From: Pelobacter propionicus DSM 2379
Lineage (GTDB): Bacteria; Desulfobacterota; Desulfuromonadia; Geobacterales; Pseudopelobacteraceae
Direction of reading: 5' to 3'
Assembly (NCBI RefSeq): GCF_000015045.1
Contig: NC_008609.1
Coordinates: 1,145,344 to 1,209,343 of the forward strand
DNA: 64,000 bases
The position numbers were made by a program, and so were the translations under genes. The notes beneath the pieces were generated by a model. The model saw only the letters and a program-made list of their open reading frames with translations. It did no database searches and was not told the origin of the DNA. Below are positions 1-7,670 of the stretch, piece after piece; within the stretch, counting starts at the first letter, position 1; the number at the start of each line of letters is the position of its first letter.

Positions 1-49
1 ACGGTCTCTTCTTTGCGCCTGCGCGTGCAAGCCTGATCTTTGTTGCCAT
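1..49 (-). CDS. rpsP: 30S ribosomal protein S16, N-terminal part (runs off the window)
   Basis: The minus strand reads ATG at 49-47 followed by MATKIRLARAGAKKRP before the window ends. This is the characteristic start of bacterial ribosomal protein S16, a small-subunit assembly protein. A GAGG ribosome binding site lies just upstream (complement of 56-59). The gene follows ffh on the same strand after about 57 bp, the usual ffh-rpsP order. Only 16 codons are visible, so nothing can be said about the rest. Confidence 0.9.
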   Translation of the reverse strand, partial: MATKIRLARAGAKKRP

Positions 50-106
50 GGTGAATCCTCCTATTTGATTCTCTGTTCGATTATTTAAAAAGTCTGCTCC
101 GTTGTG

Positions 107-1468
107 TTAGCCAAAGGGAAGTCTTCCCTTTCCGAGTCCGCCCATCCCCTTGAGGAGCCCCTTGGGACCGAGCTTCTGCAACTGCTTGACCACCTTCTGC
201 GCCTCGGTGAACCGTTTCAGCAGTTGGTTGACCTCCGGGACGCTGGTGCCGCTCCCCTTGGCGATGCGCAGACGGCGGCTGCCGTTGATTATGCTGTGGT
301 TTGCCCGCTCACCCGGTGTCATGGAGCGAATGATGGCCTCGATGCGGTTGATCTCTTTGTCGCTGGGCTGGGCGCCCTGCATCTGCTTCATCATCTTGCC
401 CATGCCCGGAATCATGCCCATGATAGACTCCAGGGAACCCATCTTGCGTATCTGCTGGAGCTGGGCGAGGAAGTCCTCCAGGTCGAACTGGTTTTTCTTC
501 AGCTTCTGTTTGAGCCGTTCGGCATCCTTCTCGTCAAAGACCGACTGGGCCTTCTCCACCAGGGTCAGGACGTCGCCCATTCCCAGGATGCGCGACACGA
601 GGCGGTCGGCGTGGAACACCTCCAGGGCGTCCAGCTTCTCGCCCATGCCCACGAATTTGACCGGTTTTCCCGTAACCGCCTTGATGGAGAGCGCCGCTCC
701 CCCCTTGGCGTCGCCGTCCATCTTGGTCAGGATGACGCCGGTGATGCCGAGACGATCGTTGAAGCCGGCAGCCACATTGACCGCTTCCTGCCCGGTCATG
801 GCGTCGGCCACGAAGAGGATCTCTGCGGGGCGTATGGTTTCGTTGATCTCCGCCAGTTCACCCATCAGGAAATCGTCGATCTGATGGCGTCCGGCGGTAT
901 CCAGGATGACGGTGTCGAAGCCGTTCAGTTCGGCGAACTTCATGGCAGCGCTGCAGATGTCCACCGGCTTCTGGTCGGCCGAAGAGTCGAATACCGCGAC
1001 CCCCAGTTGCTTGCCGACGATCTTGAGCTGGTCAATTGCAGCGGGGCGGTAGACGTCGGCCGGAACCAGCAACGGCCTGCGCTTCCTGCCCCGCAGATGC
1101 AGGGCAAGTTTCCCGCAGGTGGTGGTCTTACCGGCCCCCTGCAGGCCGACCATCATCAGGGAAACCGGCGGCTTTGCCGCCAGGTTGATGCTGTTGTCCT
1201 CGTGTCCGCCCATGATCGCCACCAGTTCATCGTTGACGATCTTGACCACCTGTTGGCCAGGTGAGAGGCTCTGCAGCACCTCGGTGCCGACGGCCTTGGC
1301 GCGGACGCTCTCGACGAAATCCTTGACGACCTTGAAGTTGACGTCCGCCTCAAGCAGCGCCAAGCGCACTTCGCGCAGCGCTTCCTTGATATTGTCCTCG
1401 GTCATCACTCCCTGGCCGCGGAGCTTTTTGAATACCGATTCGAGTTTTTCTGAGAGGCTGTCGAACAT
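107..1468 (-). CDS. ffh: Signal recognition particle GTPase Ffh
   Basis: The product is the protein part of the signal recognition particle. It binds SRP RNA and signal sequences of nascent chains and delivers ribosomes to FtsY at the membrane. The 453-residue protein has an N-terminal helical bundle, a G domain with Walker A GLQGAGKTTT near residues 108-117, DTAGRH near 190 and TKMDGDAKGG near 250. The methionine-rich M domain follows, with MGMIPGMGKMMKQM, and the SRP-RNA-binding segment SGTSVPEVNQLL. I chose the internal ATG (MFDSLSEKLE) because the upstream in-frame extension has no family similarity. rpsP follows downstream. Confidence 0.97.
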   Translation of the reverse strand: MFDSLSEKLESVFKKLRGQGVMTEDNIKEALREVRLALLEADVNFKVVKDFVESVRAKAVGTEVLQSLSPGQQVVKIVNDELVAIMGGHEDNSINLAAKPPVSLMMVGLQGAGKTTTCGKLALHLRGRKRRPLLVPADVYRPAAIDQLKIVGKQLGVAVFDSSADQKPVDICSAAMKFAELNGFDTVILDTAGRHQIDDFLMGELAEINETIRPAEILFVADAMTGQEAVNVAAGFNDRLGITGVILTKMDGDAKGGAALSIKAVTGKPVKFVGMGEKLDALEVFHADRLVSRILGMGDVLTLVEKAQSVFDEKDAERLKQKLKKNQFDLEDFLAQLQQIRKMGSLESIMGMIPGMGKMMKQMQGAQPSDKEINRIEAIIRSMTPGERANHSIINGSRRLRIAKGSGTSVPEVNQLLKRFTEAQKVVKQLQKLGPKGLLKGMGGLGKGRLPFG

Positions 1469-1639
1469 GGCGTTTGTCGGATTCCTGATGCACGAAGGAT
1501 AATAAAGGGGCTTACTATAGAGTACGTTTCCGGAAACTGTCAAGAAATAATTGGTTTCCGCGCTCCTGTCGCCCGCTGTGCCGGGATTTGTCGAGGGGTG
1601 CGACTGTGGCCCTTTCCGGCAGGGGCAGTGGGAATGACG

Positions 1640-1948
1640 TCACGGCGTCCCGTGGGACGCTGCGCCGTCCTCGGTAAGATTCCAGATGGTGACGAACCGC
1701 TCCTCCTCACGGCGGGAGATGAATTCAGGCAGTAAATTCTCCCGTTCCAGTGCGGCCATGATGTCGGCCCGCTCCTCCTCGGTGAAGCGGATTGCCAGTC
1801 CGCAATCAGTCTGTAATTGACGCGGTGCCGGAATGAGCAGGATCGCTAGCCCTAGCGCCTTCAGCCTGCTCTCGGCTTTCATCACCCGGTGGGCCGAGTT
1901 GAACACAGCCAGCAGGTGTCCTTCCTGAAGCATCAGTCGGTTGTTCAT
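1640..1948 (-). CDS. DUF3343 family small protein
   Basis: A 102-residue protein whose N-terminal half, with AVFNSAHRVMKAESRLKALG followed by LLIPAPRQLQTDCGLAIRF, matches the DUF3343 pattern (a putative sulfur/selenium carrier-like family): a short hydrophobic strand, a helix that starts near a His, then PxPR and a conserved DCGLA Cys. The function of this family is not established. The C-terminal 35 residues are acidic and variable. It stands alone, divergent from the plus-strand gene at 2023. Confidence 0.75.
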   Translation of the reverse strand: MNNRLMLQEGHLLAVFNSAHRVMKAESRLKALGLAILLIPAPRQLQTDCGLAIRFTEEERADIMAALERENLLPEFISRREEERFVTIWNLTEDGAASHGTP

Positions 1949-2022
1949 GGCGATTCATGACCCGTTGCATTGGATTGACAAAGCGTAGACGACTCCCTAC
2001 TATGCACGAAAGGAGCGGCTAC

Positions 2023-2277
2023 ATGCAAGCATCAATCCCTGTCAGGAACGGTCTCGTCCTTCTGGCGTTTATTGCCAGTGTCCCCTGCGGCTACATCCGG
2101 CAGTATTACAGAAAGTATTCCTTCATGTGGTTCCTGCTGATCCACCTTCCGATCCCCTTCATCGTTTTGATGCGTTTTGCGGCCGGGGTTGATTGGCATC
2201 TGATCCCGTATACGTTGGGTGGGTCCCTGGTGGGTCAGGTGGTTGGGGGGGGCGTCAAGCCCTGGAGGAAACGGTGA
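2023..2277 (+). CDS. Small hypothetical membrane protein
   Basis: An 84-residue protein starting MQASIPVRNG. The start is set by AGGAG eight bases before the ATG at 2023; the longer frame from 1957 has no such site. It has two hydrophobic segments, near residues 8-24 and 33-52, so it is probably an inner-membrane protein. I recognise no family. Its stop overlaps the GTG start of the next gene (GTGA), which suggests translational coupling. Confidence 0.6.
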   Translation: MQASIPVRNGLVLLAFIASVPCGYIRQYYRKYSFMWFLLIHLPIPFIVLMRFAAGVDWHLIPYTLGGSLVGQVVGGGVKPWRKR

Positions 2278-2762
2278 AGAGGAAGCGGCCGCGCATGGCC
2301 TTTCCCCGGCCGATGGCGGATCTTCTCCAGGAGGGGGTTGCCATTGCCGGGCTGGCCGGGAGGTTGCGGGATGTGGAAATCTGGCGGCACTGGCCCGAGG
2401 TGGTCGGCCCCGTGGTGGCCAGCAGGTCCCAGCCGCTGCGCATCATCAATGGCACCCTCACCGTGGTGGTTTCCAGCGGGCCGTGGATGCAGGAATTGAG
2501 CTTCCTCAAGGGAGTGATGAAGGAAAAACTGAATGAACGCCTGGGGGCGGAGGTGGTCAGGGAGATCGTCCTCAGGTCCGGCAAGGTTGCTGTCGCCGAG
2601 CCCGCCCCGGTTGAGGAACCGCCCCGCAGGAAGCCGCTTACGCCTCAGGAGGAAGAGTTCATCGCCAAGCAGTCCACCGCGATAGAGGATCCCGAAACCA
2701 GGGAGGCGTTTGCCGCCCTGATGAGGGCCAGTTTTGAGAGCGGTACGGAAAAGCGGCAGTGA
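2274..2762 (+). CDS. DUF721/DciA-like protein
   Basis: Residues about 20-110 carry the DUF721 pattern: a helix, then WPEVVGPVVASRSQPLRIINGTLTVVVSSG, then WMQELSFLKGVMKEKLNERLG. DUF721 includes DciA, which loads or regulates the replicative helicase DnaB in bacteria without DnaC. The GTG at 2274 follows GGAGG with a six-base gap and overlaps the stop of the membrane-protein gene, so I prefer it to the ATG at 2193. The C-terminal tail is Pro/Glu-rich and likely flexible. The family call is firm; the role in helicase loading is inferred from DciA. Confidence 0.8.
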   Translation: MKRKRPRMAFPRPMADLLQEGVAIAGLAGRLRDVEIWRHWPEVVGPVVASRSQPLRIINGTLTVVVSSGPWMQELSFLKGVMKEKLNERLGAEVVREIVLRSGKVAVAEPAPVEEPPRRKPLTPQEEEFIAKQSTAIEDPETREAFAALMRASFESGTEKRQ

Positions 2763-2795
2763 TCTGCCCATACATCACAAAAAACAGGAGAACAC

Positions 2796-3230
2796 ATGAG
2801 CAGCAGTGAAATGATCTTTAACCTGTGGGCCATTCACGAACCGAACGACAAGGTCGTCTACGGCCTTGCCGGAAGGGCTTACTATGCATGCGGCACGGAT
2901 GAGGAGAAGATGGCCCTGTTGAAGCAGCTTGCCGTCAGCGATTTCGTGCTGGCCATGCGTATGCCGGTGCCCGAGCGCTTCAGCATGGAGTCCGACGGAG
3001 AAACATTGACCGGGCTCTGCAGGGTGACCGAGCTCTATAACCCCGAGACGACCCTCTTTCAGGAGATGTTCCAGGAGCTTGCCGGCGAGATCGCCTACCG
3101 CTACCGGGAGGATTCCGGCCAGGAAACGGAAGTTCCCGATGTCCTTAAGGTCCCCCAGAACCCCCTGTTCCTCATTACCGCGCTGGTGGAGGACAAGAAC
3201 GGTTTTATCAGGGCGGTTGCCGGGGATTAG
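2796..3230 (+). CDS. Conserved hypothetical protein
   Basis: A 144-residue soluble protein with an AGGAG site at the correct distance from the ATG at 2796. It is acidic, with no signal peptide, membrane segment or Cys cluster. I do not recognise a family. It follows the DciA-like gene by 33 bp and probably shares its transcript. The convergent terminator at 3266-3298 marks the end of this run. Confidence 0.65.
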   Translation: MSSSEMIFNLWAIHEPNDKVVYGLAGRAYYACGTDEEKMALLKQLAVSDFVLAMRMPVPERFSMESDGETLTGLCRVTELYNPETTLFQEMFQELAGEIAYRYREDSGQETEVPDVLKVPQNPLFLITALVEDKNGFIRAVAGD

Positions 3231-3265
3231 GGCGCTGTTCGCCTTGTCACGATGCGCCTGCGTAC

Positions 3266-3298
3266 AAAAAGGGGGTTACGGTGAGAATCGTAACCCCC
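3266..3298 (-). terminator. Intrinsic terminator, best read on the minus strand
   Basis: A 10-bp perfect stem (3271-3280 with 3289-3298) and an eight-base loop. On the minus strand it is followed by five T (AAAAA at 3266-3270 on plus). It lies between the convergent genes ending at 3230 (plus) and 3491 (minus) and probably serves the minus-strand redox operon; on plus the T tract is weak. Confidence 0.75.
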
Positions 3299-3420
3299 TT
3301 GGATTTACTGGCGCGCTCAAAGTGAAGAAGTCGGGTGCAGGGATGCACACTTTTTTCCTGCAGTGGTTTTCTGCCAAAAACACGCGCCTTTTCGAATAAC
3401 AATTTGATTAGAGTCCGCGC

Positions 3421-3471
3421 TGGGTTGTCGTGACCGATGAACAGAACCGGCATTCGCTGTACTAAAGTCAT
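3421..3471 (-). pseudogene. N-terminal remnant of an extradiol dioxygenase-like gene (YgiD/DODA type)
   Basis: On the minus strand AGAGG and an ATG at 3471 open a frame reading MTLVQRMPVLFIGHDNP. RMPVLFIGHGSP is the usual beginning of the YgiD/LigB-type 4,5-DOPA dioxygenase. After about 15 codons the similarity stops and the frame runs into the terminator region. This looks like a gene start left after a deletion. It lies just downstream of other redox genes on the same strand. The call rests on a short motif. Confidence 0.4.
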
Positions 3472-3490
3472 GATGATTCACCTCTGTCGA

Positions 3491-3934
3491 TTATTCTATG
3501 AGCCCCCTGCTTCGTGCAGCGATAGAGGGAGAAACAGCGATAACCGCCATCACCAGCAACCAGAGGTTTCCTGTCAGGATGTTATATGCCTGGAATAGTT
3601 CACCCCATGATTTGTGGGCAACCAATCTTCCGAACAGGAACCCGAATAGAACTGTCATTACAAACCAGCCTAATCCGATCATCCGATACTGAACAACTTT
3701 GAGAGTCCCGAGCCACGGAAGCGCAAGGTAGGTAAGGAGGAAAAAGAGCGATGCGCAGGAAATCCCCGAGAGGGGTAGGGCGAAACGGTGGCCGATCATG
3801 GGAACAAGAATCCTTTCACGAATCAGTCCGTTCAGTATGGCTATGGGGATGAATGAAACCCAGATTGCAAAAGCCTTGAGAAAGATAGCATCACCTCTTC
3901 TTATGTTCATCGGAGAGTGTTGGTCATGAAACAA
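3491..3934 (-). CDS. Hypothetical integral membrane protein
   Basis: A 147-residue protein with four hydrophobic segments (about residues 18-36, 53-73, 83-104 and 120-139), hence an inner-membrane protein. I do not recognise the family, although the size and layout resemble small DUF2798-type proteins. The frame opens with TTG at 3934, preceded by GAGG nine bases upstream; ATG at 3910 is an alternative with a poorer site. It follows the flavin-reductase gene by a few bases, so the two are probably co-transcribed. Confidence 0.6.
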   Translation of the reverse strand: MFHDQHSPMNIRRGDAIFLKAFAIWVSFIPIAILNGLIRERILVPMIGHRFALPLSGISCASLFFLLTYLALPWLGTLKVVQYRMIGLGWFVMTVLFGFLFGRLVAHKSWGELFQAYNILTGNLWLLVMAVIAVSPSIAARSRGLIE

Positions 3935-3937
3935 GGA

Positions 3938-4591
3938 TTACGGCCTCGCTGAACGTGCCAATCTGGCCCCCAGCTCGGAAGCTTTTCGACAATCTTCCGG
4001 AAATACGTTGATGCGGCGCTGCCTGCGCTCTTCAGGATTGAAGTAATTGAACACGACCTTGTCGTAATCCTCGAACTGGAGCGTTTCAAAGGAACAGAGC
4101 GTTTCGCCCTGTCCGAATATCCTGGTCAGGTAGTTTTCGTTCATCCCCAAATGCACAGGATAGTTGTATTCCTTCATTATCTCTTCCGAGACATTCATGG
4201 TGTAGATGAAAGCCGTCGGAACCTTTCGCTCAAAAATTGTACTCGGTGGCCTGGTGTACGCCAGATACTGGAAAAGCAACCGCTCCATGAATGATCGCAT
4301 CTCCCCTGTCACCGTGCCGAAGTAAATCGGTGAACCCAGGATAAACGCGTCTGCATGTGCCAGTTTCTCAAGCACAGGGGTAAGTCCGTCCTTCATCGCG
4401 CATTTGCCGTAACTTTTTCCTCCCTTCAGCTTGCAGGCAAAGCAGCTGATGCACCCCTTGTAGCTGAGATCGTAGAGATGGATGAGTTCCGTTTCCGCCC
4501 CCTGGGACGCGGCTCCTGACAGGGCATGTTCGAGCAACAGTGCCGTATTCCAGTTTTTTCTCGGGCTGCCGTTGATTGCATATACTTTCAT
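3938..4591 (-). CDS. Flavodoxin-fold NADPH-dependent FMN reductase family protein
   Basis: The N-terminus MKVYAINGSPRKNWNTALLL is the phosphate-binding strand-loop-helix of the FMN reductase/flavodoxin-like family. SPIYFGTVTGEMRSFMERLL, near residue 90, is the second FMN-contacting loop. Between them, CISCFACKLKGGKSYGKC is a Cys-rich insert of the type seen in iron-sulfur flavoproteins. The ATG at 4591 is preceded by GGAGG; the in-frame ATG at 4642 has none. Likely a cytoplasmic flavin enzyme with unknown substrate. It lies downstream of the Old Yellow Enzyme gene on the same strand. Confidence 0.8.
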   Translation of the reverse strand: MKVYAINGSPRKNWNTALLLEHALSGAASQGAETELIHLYDLSYKGCISCFACKLKGGKSYGKCAMKDGLTPVLEKLAHADAFILGSPIYFGTVTGEMRSFMERLLFQYLAYTRPPSTIFERKVPTAFIYTMNVSEEIMKEYNYPVHLGMNENYLTRIFGQGETLCSFETLQFEDYDKVVFNYFNPEERRQRRINVFPEDCRKASELGARLARSARP

Positions 4592-4850
4592 GTGAAGCCT
4601 CCATAAGCAGTGAAAATCAAGACTGTGAAGTGCTGTCGGCAAACCTGAAGCATGAGGTTTCTATTTTGTGGCTACAGGGTACTGACCAATTCGAGCATGC
4701 TCTTATCCGGCCATAACCATTTACCTCTGGCTGTTAGGGGTCTCTTGTTCAACCGGCGTGCAGCTAAAATGGCATCAACTTCGAGGATACAATAGTGTGG
4801 GTCTCTGACAACACATCGCACACCACCGGCGCCTCCCTGATGAGGTGGTT

Positions 4851-5915
4851 TCAAATAGCATGAGGTAACGTCGTGTAATCAATGTAGCCCTTGGCACCGC
4901 CGACGTAAAACGTCTTGTCATCCCAGGCGTTCAAAGGGGCATTCGCGGCGAACCGGGCAACCAGGTCGGGATTGGCGATGAACGCCTTGCCGAAAGCAAC
5001 GGCATCGGCAACTCCATCCGCCAGTGCCTGCTCGGCTGTTTCGCGGGTGAAGCTCTCGTTGGCGATATATGCACCTCCGAATGCTTCCCGTATGAGGGGA
5101 CCAATGCTGTCTTCGAGGCGTGCCTCGCGGGCGCAGATGAAAGCAAGACCACGTTTACCGAGCTCGCGCGCCACATACGTGAAGGTGGCAAGACGGTCGG
5201 AATCACCCATGTCATGAAAGTCCGCTCGCGGAGCGAGATGCATGCCTACCCGCCCAGCTCCCCAGACCTCAACGACGGCATCGGTAACCTCAAGCATCAG
5301 GCGCGCCCGGTTCTCCCGTGAGCCACCGTATGCATCCGTTCGCCTATTCGTACTATCCTGCAGGAACTGGTCTAGCAGATAGCCGTTAGCTCCGTGGATC
5401 TCCACACCGTCAAAACAGGCGGTTTTTGCATTGATCGCACCATTGCGGTAGGCGGCAATGATTTGCGGTATTTTGTGCAGTTCCAGCGCATGCGGCACTG
5501 GATATGGTCGTTTTGGACGTAGAAGACTAACATGCCCCTTGGCCGCAATGGCACTGGCCGAGACTGGTGGCTTGCCGCCCAGGAAGCTGGGATCGGAAAT
5601 CCGCCCCACATGCCAAAGCTGAAGGAAGATGCGTCCCCCAGCATCATGAACGGCCTTGGTAACAGACTTCCATCCCTCGACTTGTTCGTGCGACCAGATG
5701 CCCGGAGTTGCTTCATAACCCACACCCATGCGGTCAACCACAGTGGCCTCAGAAATAATTAAACCAGCGGTGGCACGCTGGGAGTAATACTCCGCCATCA
5801 TTGGCAGGGGAACACGAGTGTCGGCAGAGGCACGTGCTCGCGTCATGGGCGCCATGATAATTCGGTTGGGCAGGCGCAGAGCGCCAACTGTAATGGGATC
5901 GAATAATGTTGGCAT
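4851..5915 (-). CDS. nemA: Old Yellow Enzyme family alkene/N-ethylmaleimide reductase
   Basis: The 354-residue protein begins MPTLFDPITVGALRLPNRI and contains APMTRARA, LWHVGRISDP, the HGANGYLLDQFLQDSTN signature with its catalytic/flavin loop, and FGKAFIANPDLVARF near the C-terminus. These are FMN-dependent TIM-barrel OYE enzymes that reduce activated C=C bonds and electrophiles with NADPH. GAGGAGG precedes the ATG at 5915. An IS1182 copy begins 15 bp upstream of this start, so the native promoter is displaced by about 3.4 kb. An in-frame ATG inside the IS end (5963) would add 16 residues but has no usable ribosome site. Confidence 0.9.
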   Translation of the reverse strand: MPTLFDPITVGALRLPNRIIMAPMTRARASADTRVPLPMMAEYYSQRATAGLIISEATVVDRMGVGYEATPGIWSHEQVEGWKSVTKAVHDAGGRIFLQLWHVGRISDPSFLGGKPPVSASAIAAKGHVSLLRPKRPYPVPHALELHKIPQIIAAYRNGAINAKTACFDGVEIHGANGYLLDQFLQDSTNRRTDAYGGSRENRARLMLEVTDAVVEVWGAGRVGMHLAPRADFHDMGDSDRLATFTYVARELGKRGLAFICAREARLEDSIGPLIREAFGGAYIANESFTRETAEQALADGVADAVAFGKAFIANPDLVARFAANAPLNAWDDKTFYVGGAKGYIDYTTLPHAI

Positions 5916-5930
5916 AAGGACCTCCTCTAG

Positions 5931-7607
5931 GAGTCTGTCGGGCTTAACGCATTCAGCCGTCATCTCCAGGGCGTTTTCAATTGGTTAACCTGCTGTATTT
6001 ATTGAATAAGTCGTCAGCTTTAGCTTGCGTTTTCTTGGTGTATCCCGTATATTTGTCCGGTAATATCAACTGGTTAGGTATCGGGGTTGACTATGAAATC
6101 AAAGTTTATTGAAGTTGACCGGGAAACACCCTATCTGCTCCCGCCATCGCTGCAGGATTGGCTACCAGAAAAGCACTTGGCCCGGTTTGTGGTCGAAATT
6201 GTCGAACAGCTCGACCTGCGCTCTTTGAAAGCTACCTATGCCGGCCGAGGCTCGCAGCCCTATAACCCTGAGATGCTGGTAGCATTGTTGTTTTACGGTT
6301 ATGCGACAGGCGTATTCTCCAGCCGGAAGCTTGAGCGCAGCACCTACGACTCCGTGGCATTCCGGTTCATAGCGGCAAACAGTCATCCTGACCACGATAC
6401 CATTGCCACCTTCCGCCGGCATTTTCTGCCGCAACTGAACAAGCTGTTTGCCCAGATTCTGCTGATCGCTCATCAGATGGAGGTGCTGAAACTGGGCAAC
6501 GTTAGTTTGGATGGCAGCAAAATCAAGGCGAACGCCTCCAAGCACAAGGCGCTGAGCTATGAGCATGCCTGCAAGCTTGAAGAGCAGATCAAGGCTGAGG
6601 TTGGCGAACTGCTCAAAAAGGCCGAGGCAGCGGACCGTGCCGATATTCCGGACGGCATGAACATCCCCGAAGAACTGGAACGTCGGGAAAAGCGTCTTTC
6701 CGCCATTGCCGCAGCCAAGGTCGAGATCGAAAAACGAGCCGCTGAGCGCCATGCTCGTGAACAGGCCGCTTATGAGAAGAAAGTCGCCGAACGGGCCAAG
6801 AAGGAGCAGGCAACGGGCAAGAAGGCCAAGGGGAAAGAGCCGAAACCGCCCAAATCCGGCCCCACTGCCAAAGATCAGGTCAATCTGACCGATGAAGAGT
6901 CGCGGATCATGCCGACCTCCGGTGGCGGATTCGAGCAGACTTACAACGCCCAGGCCGGTGTGGATACAGCATCAAAGCTCATCGTTTCGGCCCATGTTAC
7001 CCAGAATCCCAATGACAAACAGGAGCTGACACCGACCCTGGAGAACCTGGCGGCGCTGCCTGAGAAGCTTGGCAAGGCAACCGATCTGGTAGCTGACAGT
7101 GGCTACTTCAGCGAAACCAATGTAACTGCCTGTGAGGAGAACGGGATAACTCCCTACATTGCCGTAGACCGGCAGAGTCACAACGTGCCACTGATGGAGC
7201 GCTTTGCCGAACCGCCGCCGTTACCCGAAGATGCCGATTCCGTGGCCAGAATGAAGCATCGCCTGAAGACACCTTCCGGCAAGGCGATCTACGCCCAGCG
7301 AAAAGTCACCTCGGAACCGGTCTTCGGCATCATCAAGGCGGTCATGGGATTCAGAAGCTTTCTTCTTCGTGGCTTTGAAGCAGTAAAAGGCGAATGGAAC
7401 CTCGTCTGCATGGCCTACAACATCAAACGGCTGCATGTCTTGGCCGGATAGAATGAGAAATAGCGAAAATCAGCCTGTAATAACCGCAGTCATCGCTGAA
7501 AGGGCTGAATTAACCAGGTTGCCGGTGGGAAGACGAACACATACGGAACTTTTTTAATCGGCTTGGCCACAAAAGAGGGCGCCCCTGAGGTCAAGCCCGA
7601 CAGACTC
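5931..7607 (+). mobile_element. IS1182-family insertion sequence, copy 1
   Basis: A 1677-bp element. Terminal inverted repeats begin GAGTCTGTCGGGCTT at the left and end with its complement at the right. It is flanked on both sides by CTAG (5927-5930 and 7608-7611), the same tetranucleotide that flanks the other two copies, so CTAG is the apparent target duplication. One transposase gene fills the element. At protein level it differs from copies 2 and 3 by a single His/Arg change (codon at about 6420). Confidence 0.95.
6093..7451 (+). CDS. IS1182-family transposase, copy 1
   Basis: The 452-residue protein starts MKSKFIEVDRETP, six bases after a GGGG site. The N-terminal DUF772-type region (LLPPSLQDWLPEKHLARF, GRGSQPYNPEMLVALLFYGY) is followed by a DDE nuclease fold: LDGSKIKANASKH supplies the first Asp, LVADSGYFSE the second, and SEPVFGIIKAVMGFR the Glu. 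A Lys/Ala-rich coiled-coil insert lies between residues about 165 and 265. Copy 1 has FRRHF where the others have FRRRF. It is intact and probably active, given near-identical sister copies. Confidence 0.95.
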   Translation: MKSKFIEVDRETPYLLPPSLQDWLPEKHLARFVVEIVEQLDLRSLKATYAGRGSQPYNPEMLVALLFYGYATGVFSSRKLERSTYDSVAFRFIAANSHPDHDTIATFRRHFLPQLNKLFAQILLIAHQMEVLKLGNVSLDGSKIKANASKHKALSYEHACKLEEQIKAEVGELLKKAEAADRADIPDGMNIPEELERREKRLSAIAAAKVEIEKRAAERHAREQAAYEKKVAERAKKEQATGKKAKGKEPKPPKSGPTAKDQVNLTDEESRIMPTSGGGFEQTYNAQAGVDTASKLIVSAHVTQNPNDKQELTPTLENLAALPEKLGKATDLVADSGYFSETNVTACEENGITPYIAVDRQSHNVPLMERFAEPPPLPEDADSVARMKHRLKTPSGKAIYAQRKVTSEPVFGIIKAVMGFRSFLLRGFEAVKGEWNLVCMAYNIKRLHVLAG

Positions 7608-7611
7608 CTAG

Positions 7612-7666
7612 CCATGATCTGACTGGGCGTACATTCTTACTTGATAGGCTCAGCGTAGCAAATCTT
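7612..7666. other. 55-bp host segment trapped between two IS1182 copies
   Basis: Bounded by the CTAG copies at 7608-7611 and 7667-7670. Joining the DNA left of copy 1, this segment and the DNA right of copy 2 reconstructs the original upstream region of the Old Yellow Enzyme gene with two CTAG sites close together. It probably held part of the promoter or operator of that gene. It has no coding content. Confidence 0.7.
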
Positions 7667-7670
7667 CTAG

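Noticed and set aside
4672..4854. 60-residue minus-strand frame between the flavin reductase and Old Yellow Enzyme genes
   Set aside because: No ribosome site or family pattern; most likely intergenic.
5916..5963. N-terminal extension of the Old Yellow Enzyme into the IS (MTAECVKPDRLL...)
   Set aside because: It is the IS end read in frame. The same peptide appears before the TPR fragment, and the native start has its own strong ribosome site.
6162..6752. 196-residue minus-strand open frame inside the IS1182 copies (also at 7902 and 24326)
   Set aside because: It is the antisense shadow of the transposase gene, with no ribosome site or family pattern.
7608..7670. Possible composite transposon formed by IS copies 1 and 2
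   Set aside because: The segment between them is only 55 bp of non-coding host DNA and each copy has its own CTAG duplication.
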